From JAFRXK01 sp045603305 (GTDB taxonomy: Bacteria > Bacillota > Clostridia > Lachnospirales > Lachnospiraceae), in assembly GCA_045603305.1 (NCBI GenBank), contig JAZULV010000139.1, positions 1 to 11,813 on the forward strand: 11,813 nt of DNA, in the 5' to 3' direction. Every line of letters begins with the position of its first letter. Within the stretch, counting starts at the first letter, position 1. Under the pieces are notes generated by a model, which saw nothing but the letters and a program-made list of their open reading frames with translations, was not told the origin of the DNA and ran no database searches. Position numbers and translations under genes: made by a program. Positions 6,632 to 11,813 of this stretch are shown here, one piece after another.

Positions 6632-8873
6632 AAATGGTCTGTGTCAGATAGATGAAACAACCTACAGTCGAACCATAGTATTTGAAGATATCCACTACCA
6701 GCTTGCAAAGGAAAGTGACAAAAAGAGAATATTTGAAGAGTGGTGCGGAGTCCTCAACTGCTTTAATCAAAACATTCCTTTTGAGCTTACCTTTGTAAAT
6801 ACTAATTCGCTTCTTTCTGACATAGAAAAGCTGACATCACTACCACGAATAGATGACAGTTTAAACAATGTTCGTGAAGAATTTGAAGGTATCATAAAAG
6901 ATAAGTCAACCCTTGGCAACAATGGAATCAGGCGTTTTAAATATCTTACCTACTATACCAAGGAGCCTGTTGAACAGACTGCAAAAAGCAGACTTACGAC
7001 CCATGAGATGTCTGTCCTTAAGAACCTGAAGGAGATGGATGTGCCGGCAAGGGCATTAAATGGTACCGAACGTCTTGAAAGCCTTTATACCATAATGCAC
7101 CCTTTTAACCGAAAAAAATTTAACTTCCAATGGAAGTGGTTACCCACCACCGGTAACAGTACAAAGGACTACATAGTCCCAAAGGATATTAAATTCTATG
7201 ATACATATATCAAACATGACGGCATATATTCTGCCTGCTCCGGATTGTTTCTTCCGGCTGCAGAGCTTGAAGACAGCTTCTTAGCCGAAATACTTTCTAT
7301 AAACTGCTGCATGACAGTTAGCATACATGCACAGCCGGTTGATCGTAAGAAAGCTGTAGCAATTGCCAAAACAACATACACTGATTTGCAGCAGATGAAA
7401 ATTGATGAACAAAAGAAAGCGGTACGTGCCGGTTATGACATGGACACTCTTCCGTCAGAACTTGTTGACAGTATAGAAGAGGCAGAAATACAGCTTAAGA
7501 ACCTGCGTAAAACCAAAGAGAAGATGATGATTGTATCAATAGTCATAATGAACACGTCCCCTACCCTGCAGGGCTTAAAAAATGATATAAGCCAGATATC
7601 AAGCATTATAGATAAAGCCGGCTTTGAGATGTTCCCTTTACGATACCGTCAGGAAGAAGCTTTCCAGTCGGTGCTTCCTCTTGGCTACAATGGAATGACC
7701 ATAGACCGCAGCATGGATACAAGCTCCCTTGCCGGATTGATGCCTTTTACTGCAAATGAGCTTCTTATGCCGGGAGGTCAGTTTTATGGTACAAATTCGC
7801 TTACTAAAAACCTTATAATGGCTGATCGTAAGAAGCTTCCCAACCCTAACGGTCTTATTCTTGCTGTTCCGGGAAGCGGCAAGGGTATGTTTGCAAAGTC
7901 TGAAATCTCTGACGTTTATCTGCGAACTAGTGACGACATTATAATTTCCGATCCGGAAGGTGAATACTCGCCTTTGGTTGAACTATATGGCGGTCAGGTT
8001 ATAACTCTTTCCACCATATCAGGCTGTTATGTCAATCCTCTTGATATTAACCTCAATTATGATGAGGAAGATCCTGTTGCATTTAAGTGTGAATTTGTCC
8101 TGTCGCTATGCGAACTTATTGCAGCACCTAAGACCGGGTTAGATCCTCTTGAGATAGGAATTATAGACCGCTGTGTAAAGAAGATGTACGAACCTTACAT
8201 GACCTCTCCTGAGACCACAGACCAGCCTATTCTTGAAGATTTCTATAACCTTCTGCTTGAGCAGGACACACCGGAATCAATCCGTATAGCAAATGCACTT
8301 GAAATATATGTGCATGGCAGCCTCAATTATTTTAACCATCATACTAATGTCAAGCTTGACAGCCGTCTGGTAAGCTTTAATTTTAAGCCTCTTGGCAAAC
8401 AGCTTAAAAAGATAGGTATGCTTGTTATGCAGGATCTGGTGTGGAACAGGGTAACACAGAACCGTAATGCAAAAAGACATACCTGGTTTTATGATGATGA
8501 GTTTCACCTTCGTCTTAAAGAGCCACAGACTGCAGCTTTTGCAGTGGAGATATGGAAGCGTTTTAGAAAATGGGGTGGCATTCCTACCGGCATAACACAG
8601 AACGTGAAGGTATTACTGGAATCAAGAGATATTGAGGATATTCTGGATAATTCAAAGTTTATCGTACTGCTTGATCAGGCTGAAGGCGACAGAACAATAC
8701 TTGCAGAAAAGCTTAAGATCAGCGACACCCAGTTAAGTTATATCGAAAATGCCAGTCAGGGATGTGGTCTTTTATTCTTCGGTAGAACTGTGGTACCTTT
8801 TGATCACACTATTCCTGAGGACACACAGCTTTACAAGGTAATGACTACAAAGCTTGAGGAAGTGCAGTCATGA
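6495..8873 (+). CDS. VirB4-type conjugation ATPase
   Basis: The product is 792 aa, the usual size. ATG 6495 follows GGGAGGA (6480-6486). The N-terminal half (about 1-420) is the VirB4 N-domain that contacts the channel. The C-terminal half is a RecA-like motor: Walker A in VPGSGKGMFAKSE (458-470), a DPEGEY motif shortly after, and Walker B WFYDDEFH (664-671, D667/D668/E669), then GGIPTGITQNV and LLDQAEGDR. The P-loop Lys (K463) is present, but the next residue, normally Ser or Thr to bind magnesium, is Gly464. All else looks intact. It powers channel assembly and transfer at the cytoplasmic membrane. Its 5' end overlaps the PrgI gene by 137 nt, and its stop overlaps the next start (ATGA), so translation is probably coupled through all three genes. 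Confidence 0.95.
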   Translation: MAATRPAQRMPVIQKEVPLSEKLKTLFTGKKTISVQETIPYRRMIKNGLCQIDETTYSRTIVFEDIHYQLAKESDKKRIFEEWCGVLNCFNQNIPFELTFVNTNSLLSDIEKLTSLPRIDDSLNNVREEFEGIIKDKSTLGNNGIRRFKYLTYYTKEPVEQTAKSRLTTHEMSVLKNLKEMDVPARALNGTERLESLYTIMHPFNRKKFNFQWKWLPTTGNSTKDYIVPKDIKFYDTYIKHDGIYSACSGLFLPAAELEDSFLAEILSINCCMTVSIHAQPVDRKKAVAIAKTTYTDLQQMKIDEQKKAVRAGYDMDTLPSELVDSIEEAEIQLKNLRKTKEKMMIVSIVIMNTSPTLQGLKNDISQISSIIDKAGFEMFPLRYRQEEAFQSVLPLGYNGMTIDRSMDTSSLAGLMPFTANELLMPGGQFYGTNSLTKNLIMADRKKLPNPNGLILAVPGSGKGMFAKSEISDVYLRTSDDIIISDPEGEYSPLVELYGGQVITLSTISGCYVNPLDINLNYDEEDPVAFKCEFVLSLCELIAAPKTGLDPLEIGIIDRCVKKMYEPYMTSPETTDQPILEDFYNLLLEQDTPESIRIANALEIYVHGSLNYFNHHTNVKLDSRLVSFNFKPLGKQLKKIGMLVMQDLVWNRVTQNRNAKRHTWFYDDEFHLRLKEPQTAAFAVEIWKRFRKWGGIPTGITQNVKVLLESRDIEDILDNSKFIVLLDQAEGDRTILAEKLKISDTQLSYIENASQGCGLLFFGRTVVPFDHTIPEDTQLYKVMTTKLEEVQS

Positions 8874-10015
8874 TTAAGAATGATGACAAACCTTTAAAAA
8901 AACAGAATAGAAAACAGGGTAAGACAAGCTACTACCTGAGATTTCATGAAAGCGGCAGAATAAATTCAAGCCGCTTTCATTTTTCATCTTCTGGTAACAA
9001 TGATGCAGATGATGTGGACAGCGGACAGACAGCACAGCAGACTTTACAGGACAGCAAACGCTTTATAACAGCCTCTTCTTCACGAACATCAAAGGTAATA
9101 TCTTATGCAACTGGTAAAGATGAAAAGAAATCTGCAGCCATATCTCAGAACAATAGTTTCAGACTTAAACGTGGCAGCACAAGAGGAAGTTCTTTTAACT
9201 CTTCCAAAGATGAAAACTCTTCGATGAGAATGAGAGGCAGTAAGACTGTCTCCGCTTCTTCTAAAGAAACTGTTAATATTCAAAAGCAGCATATTAAAAA
9301 GGAATACCAAAAGAAGGCTATGGCTGCCATTGCAACTGCTGTTGCTCCGGAAACAGCTGCCGTTAGTGCTGCTGCTAAAACAGCACAAAGCATACCATCT
9401 AAGAACAAAGATGGTGCAGGAAAGTTTTTCGGTATCCTAATGGTAATAATATGCCTTATTCCTATACTTATTGCTGGCAGTTTTATTTACACTGCAGCAT
9501 TCGTCATAGAACCTATAGCTCAATATATTGATGAACGTATCGAGGAATACAAATCGGGTTTTGCCGGTGACGGAACGTCTGACATTATCATCGATGCTTC
9601 ACAGTCGCCTGTATCTGCAGACGATTTGAACGACCCGGAATTTGCAGCACTTATAACCGAGGCGGAGAAGTATCTTGGATACCCATATGTATGGGGAGGC
9701 AGTTCACCTTCCACAAGTTTTGACTGTTCAGGATTTGTCTGCTGGGTTTATTCCCGGTCAGGAGTTTATGATCTTCCACGTATGACAGCACAAAGAATTT
9801 ACTACAAGTGCTCTCCTGTCCCGGCTTCAGAACTTTGTCCCGGTGACCTTGTTTTCTTTACTGATACATACTCAGCATCTTACCCGGTTACACACGTCGG
9901 TATATATGCCGGCAACAGCTATATGATCCATGCCGGTGATCCTATTCAGTACACATCAATTAATACTCCATACTGGACAGACCACTTTTATGCATATGGC
10001 AGACTTACAGATTAA
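8870..10015 (+). CDS. Membrane-anchored NlpC/P60 peptidoglycan hydrolase (CD1108-like)
   Basis: The product is 381 aa. Its start overlaps the VirB4 stop (ATGA at 8870). Residues 1-185 are Ser/Lys/Arg-rich and probably cytoplasmic and disordered, with an Ala-rich helix at 149-172. One membrane helix (about 186-212) puts the C-terminus outside. An NlpC/P60 domain (about 255-381) carries YPYVWGG, catalytic C286 in DCSGF, H342 in THVGIYAG and a third polar residue, H354 in MIHAG. It would cut peptide stems of peptidoglycan to let the channel through, the VirB1 or Tn916 Orf14 role. Unlike Orf14-type proteins there is no lysozyme domain. A terminator-like hairpin lies within codons 26-38 (8946-8984). 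Confidence 0.9.
   Translation: MIKNDDKPLKKQNRKQGKTSYYLRFHESGRINSSRFHFSSSGNNDADDVDSGQTAQQTLQDSKRFITASSSRTSKVISYATGKDEKKSAAISQNNSFRLKRGSTRGSSFNSSKDENSSMRMRGSKTVSASSKETVNIQKQHIKKEYQKKAMAAIATAVAPETAAVSAAAKTAQSIPSKNKDGAGKFFGILMVIICLIPILIAGSFIYTAAFVIEPIAQYIDERIEEYKSGFAGDGTSDIIIDASQSPVSADDLNDPEFAALITEAEKYLGYPYVWGGSSPSTSFDCSGFVCWVYSRSGVYDLPRMTAQRIYYKCSPVPASELCPGDLVFFTDTYSASYPVTHVGIYAGNSYMIHAGDPIQYTSINTPYWTDHFYAYGRLTD
8946..8984 (+). terminator. Terminator-like hairpin inside the NlpC/P60 coding region
   Basis: ATGAAAGCGGC (8946-8956) and GCCGCTTTCAT (8970-8980) form a perfect 11-bp inverted repeat with a 13-nt loop, and the run TTTTT covers 8980-8984. This is the shape of an intrinsic terminator, about 75 nt after a start codon. 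It could dampen expression of the three hydrolase/membrane genes relative to the channel genes. Confidence 0.5.
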
Positions 10016-10032
10016 TAAGGAGGACCCACATA

Positions 10033-10779
10033 ATGTTTATTAAAAAACTAATTCCACTACTAATTGGTTCAGTACTGATATGTACATGTTCCTTCGCAAT
10101 TCATGCTTCTGAAACACCTACACAGGCTACAACAGAGGCTACAACAAAAGCTGAAGTATCTACTACTACACAGCCTCCGACAGAGGCTGCAACAAAAGCT
10201 GAAGAACCTACTACACAAGCCTCAACTAAGGATGAAGAACCTACTACTGCTTATGAACTGCCTCCAGCTCTTACCGGCACCGGCACAGTTATAAGCAGTG
10301 AACGTGCAGAAGATGGTAAAGTATTTTACACAATAGAAGCAACTGATGGCAGTATCTTCTATCTCATCATTGATAATGACAGCATTTCAGATAACGTGTA
10401 TTTCCTTACACCTGTTACCCTTGACAACCTTGCTTCCTTTGCTGCCTCGGCCAATAAAGACACCTCATTACTTGGGCCACTCTTTACTTCCGACGATAAA
10501 GAGTCCGATAACAGCAAGAATAATTCAAATACAGAAGCCTCACCGGAAAACACACCGGAGAAAGAAGGAAATTTTTTCTCCCGTAACTGGCAGATAATTG
10601 CCATCTTTGCAGTTATGGTCGCAGCTTTCCCTATTATCTATTACATAAAAATCGTAAAACCAAAGACAACTGAAAAAGCTACTAAAAATCAGGAATACGA
10701 TATTTACGAGGAAGAGATCTGCGAAAGCGAATATGAAGAAACAGATGATGAATCCATCGAAACGGAGGATAATGACTGA
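10033..10779 (+). CDS. DUF4366 family type I membrane protein (CD1107-like)
   Basis: The product is 248 aa, with AAGGAGGA (10017-10024) 8 nt before ATG 10033. A signal peptide (about 1-26, KKLIPLLIGSVLICTCSFAIHAS) is followed by a Thr/Glu/Ala/Pro-rich stalk (27-72) with 16-residue repeats. The conserved part (about 78-150) holds GTGTVISS, FYTIEATDGSIFYLIID and NVYFLTPVTLDNL, which I recognise as DUF4366-like. One membrane helix (about 186-206) leads to a short basic, then strongly acidic cytoplasmic tail (EEEICESEYEETDDE). The family occurs next to CD1108-like proteins in Clostridia ICEs; its biochemical function is unknown to me. A surface-exposed part of the transfer apparatus is likely from topology. 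I see no DUF4315 gene, often found just before DUF4366 in my recollection. Confidence 0.8.
   Translation: MFIKKLIPLLIGSVLICTCSFAIHASETPTQATTEATTKAEVSTTTQPPTEAATKAEEPTTQASTKDEEPTTAYELPPALTGTGTVISSERAEDGKVFYTIEATDGSIFYLIIDNDSISDNVYFLTPVTLDNLASFAASANKDTSLLGPLFTSDDKESDNSKNNSNTEASPENTPEKEGNFFSRNWQIIAIFAVMVAAFPIIYYIKIVKPKTTEKATKNQEYDIYEEEICESEYEETDDESIETEDND
10132..10251 (+). repeat. Degenerate 48-bp tandem repeats encoding the Thr-rich stalk
   Basis: ACAGAGGCT recurs at 10132 and 10180, 48 bp (16 codons) apart, followed by near-identical GCAACAAAAGCTGAAG-type sequence. A third, partial unit follows. The peptide unit is about TEAxTKAEEPTTQ. Such stalks are prone to length variation by slippage. 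Confidence 0.65.
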
Positions 10780-11666
10780 TGAAAAGTTTAAAACCTCTGG
10801 TAATATTAATTACTGCCCTTGCACTATCATTATCCAGCATGCCAAAAACTGTAGCAGTTGCAACAAATGAACTGATATATACCGAAACCACCCAAAGCAA
10901 TAAAGGTCATATATCAGAGCTGAATGGGTACCCGAATACTCATGTCAATACCGGCGATAAAATATATGACCTTATCGAAGTCGCAATGTCGCAGGTCGGA
11001 TATTACCGACCTGAAGGTGAAACAAAGTATGGGAAATGGTATGGCTATCCTAATGATGCCTGGTGTGCCATGTTTATTAGCTGGTGTGCAAAGGAAGCTG
11101 ATATATCTACGGATATTATTAAAAAATTCTGCCGCTGCAGTAAAGAAGCAGAATGGTTTATGACAATTAACCGGTGGAAAGAACCCGGTGAACATACTCC
11201 ACAGGCAGGAGATATAATATTCTTTGACAATGACATAAGGATTAACCATGTCGGTATTGTAACCGGGTCAAAAGATGGCTATGTGTACTGCATAGAGGGT
11301 AATCATGCCAACAGCGTAAACGTAACCAGACACAGTCTTACAGACGATAAAATCACAGGGTATGGCGTTCCGGATTACACCGGAGAAGGATATGCTGATA
11401 TTAAATACAGCCTGCATGTACAGGGTCATGGCTGGCTTGACTGGTCCGGCAACGGAGAACCGGCCGGAACCACCGGAGAATCAAGGAGAGCTGAAGCTAT
11501 AGAAATTAAACTAACCGGAGAACTGGCCGAGAAATATGATGTACAGTACAGAGTCCATGTACAGGGTCATGGCTGGCTTGACTGGGTCTGTAATGGAGAG
11601 ACAGCCGGAACAACCGGAGAGTCTAGGCGTATGGAAGCTATAGAAATTGTGTTAATAGAAAAATAA
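10779..11666 (+). CDS. Secreted CHAP-domain peptidoglycan hydrolase with two ChW repeats
   Basis: The product is 295 aa. ATG 10779 overlaps the DUF4366 stop (TGATG), with GGAGG 10 nt upstream, so it is part of the same operon and probably translationally coupled. A signal peptide (about 1-28) is followed by a CHAP/NlpC-like amidase-endopeptidase domain (about 58-200). Its catalytic C96 lies in DAWCAMFISWCA and H157 in INHVGIV, with polar residues near EGNHANS. Two ChW repeats (about 208-246 and 255-293) follow, each with HVQGHGWLDW and NGExAGTTGESRRxEAIEI. ChW repeats are clostridial surface modules thought to bind wall or host ligands. The enzyme would loosen the wall for conjugation or act after release; no transmembrane anchor is seen after the signal peptide. 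Confidence 0.87.
   Translation: MKSLKPLVILITALALSLSSMPKTVAVATNELIYTETTQSNKGHISELNGYPNTHVNTGDKIYDLIEVAMSQVGYYRPEGETKYGKWYGYPNDAWCAMFISWCAKEADISTDIIKKFCRCSKEAEWFMTINRWKEPGEHTPQAGDIIFFDNDIRINHVGIVTGSKDGYVYCIEGNHANSVNVTRHSLTDDKITGYGVPDYTGEGYADIKYSLHVQGHGWLDWSGNGEPAGTTGESRRAEAIEIKLTGELAEKYDVQYRVHVQGHGWLDWVCNGETAGTTGESRRMEAIEIVLIEK
11415..11585 (+). repeat. ChW repeat pair, 141-bp period
   Basis: A 30-bp stretch is identical at 11415-11444 and 11556-11585 (47 codons apart), encoding HVQGHGWLDW in each ChW repeat. The codons also match, which suggests recent duplication or gene conversion. Confidence 0.8.
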
Positions 11667-11682
11667 ATTTATAAGTCCAGCG

Positions 11683-11737
11683 GTGAGATGTCAAGTAAAA
11701 TAAAATAAAAAATCTTTTTGTTTTTGAGATATTTCAC
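11683..11737. repeat. Long AT-rich inverted repeat after the transfer operon
   Basis: Outer arms GTGAGATGTC (11683-11692) and GATATTTCAC (11728-11737) pair over 10 positions with two G-U pairs. Inside, AAAATAAAAA (11702-11711) pairs with TTTTTGTTTT (11715-11724), with one T-G pair, around an ATC loop. The inner hairpin with its own T-run could terminate the operon 17 nt after the last stop. No T-run follows the outer stem. Confidence 0.45.
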
Positions 11738-11813
11738 GAAAAAAAACAACAACCACCTAAGCCCTGTCGACCATATTTTTAAAAAATGAGCAGGGCGTAG
11801 CTCGTCAGCAGGT
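11738..11813. other. Non-coding tail with a second inverted repeat, cut by the window edge
   Basis: GCCCTG (11761-11766) pairs with CAGGGC (11791-11796) across an AT-rich inside that can pair further. GAGC (11788-11791) can instead pair with GCTC (11800-11803), so the two structures exclude each other. I see no ORF. It could be the start of a structured RNA, a regulatory leader or a transfer-related site. Confidence 0.35.

Noticed and set aside
10992..11013. Perfect 8-bp inverted repeat CAGGTCGG/CCGACCTG in the CHAP gene.
   Set aside because: It lies in well-conserved-looking coding sequence and has no T-run or companion repeats; probably chance.
11788..11813. A tRNA D-arm-like stretch (GAGC-N8-GCTC, then GTC) resembling initiator tRNA.
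   Set aside because: The bases where an acceptor stem should lie are nearly all A/T, and the window ends before an anticodon or T arm could be tested.
1..11813. CRISPR arrays, insertion sequences, rRNA genes and att sites.
   Set aside because: I looked for regularly spaced repeats, transposase motifs and RNA gene signatures and found none beyond the repeats listed.

Overview
The window looks like part of an integrative and conjugative element (ICE) from a low-GC, Gram-positive gut-type Clostridia genome, probably Lachnospiraceae or a relative. The basis is the gene set, in an order I recall from Tn1549/CTn-type elements of Clostridia: PcfB, VirD4-type coupling protein, Maff2-like, VirB6-like, PrgI, VirB4, NlpC/P60 (CD1108-like), DUF4366 (CD1107-like). 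Other support is the sortase-anchored SpaA-type surface protein and the ChW wall-associated repeats. No integrase, relaxase, topoisomerase or att site lies in the window, so it is an internal piece. Every real gene is on the + strand.

Left part (1-1670): the 3' end of a SpaA/Cna_B-type surface protein with a PPKTG sortase signal, then an unrecognised 171-aa membrane-anchored coiled-coil protein. Each is followed by one copy of a duplicated intergenic element. The element has an identical 36-bp block containing a terminator-like hairpin with a T-run, and a downstream box ending in TATAAA. The two copies flank the coiled-coil gene like a cassette.

Replication part (1671-2729): a winged-helix initiator-like protein with a DUF6017-like C-terminus. 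Its central linker DNA carries three TTGGA-N3-TCCAA palindromes, a 26-bp direct repeat, three 9-bp-spaced ATCTAAT repeats and a 95-nt G-free, very AT-rich tract. This looks like a replication origin built into the initiator gene and is the most interesting signal in the window.

Transfer part (2735-11666): a tightly packed operon encoding an accessory protein (PcfB), the coupling ATPase (VirD4/TraG), a small two-helix membrane protein (Maff2-like), a polytopic channel protein (VirB6/TrbL-like), PrgI (VirB3-like), the VirB4 ATPase, a membrane-anchored NlpC/P60 hydrolase, a DUF4366 membrane protein and a secreted CHAP hydrolase with two ChW repeats. PcfB and the coupling protein would bring the DNA-protein substrate to the channel. 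VirB4 would power a channel made of the membrane proteins, and the two hydrolases would open the peptidoglycan. Oddities are a VirB4 P-loop with Gly in place of Ser/Thr, a 137-nt out-of-frame PrgI/VirB4 overlap, and a terminator-like hairpin inside the NlpC/P60 coding region. The window ends in about 150 nt of non-coding DNA rich in inverted repeats.
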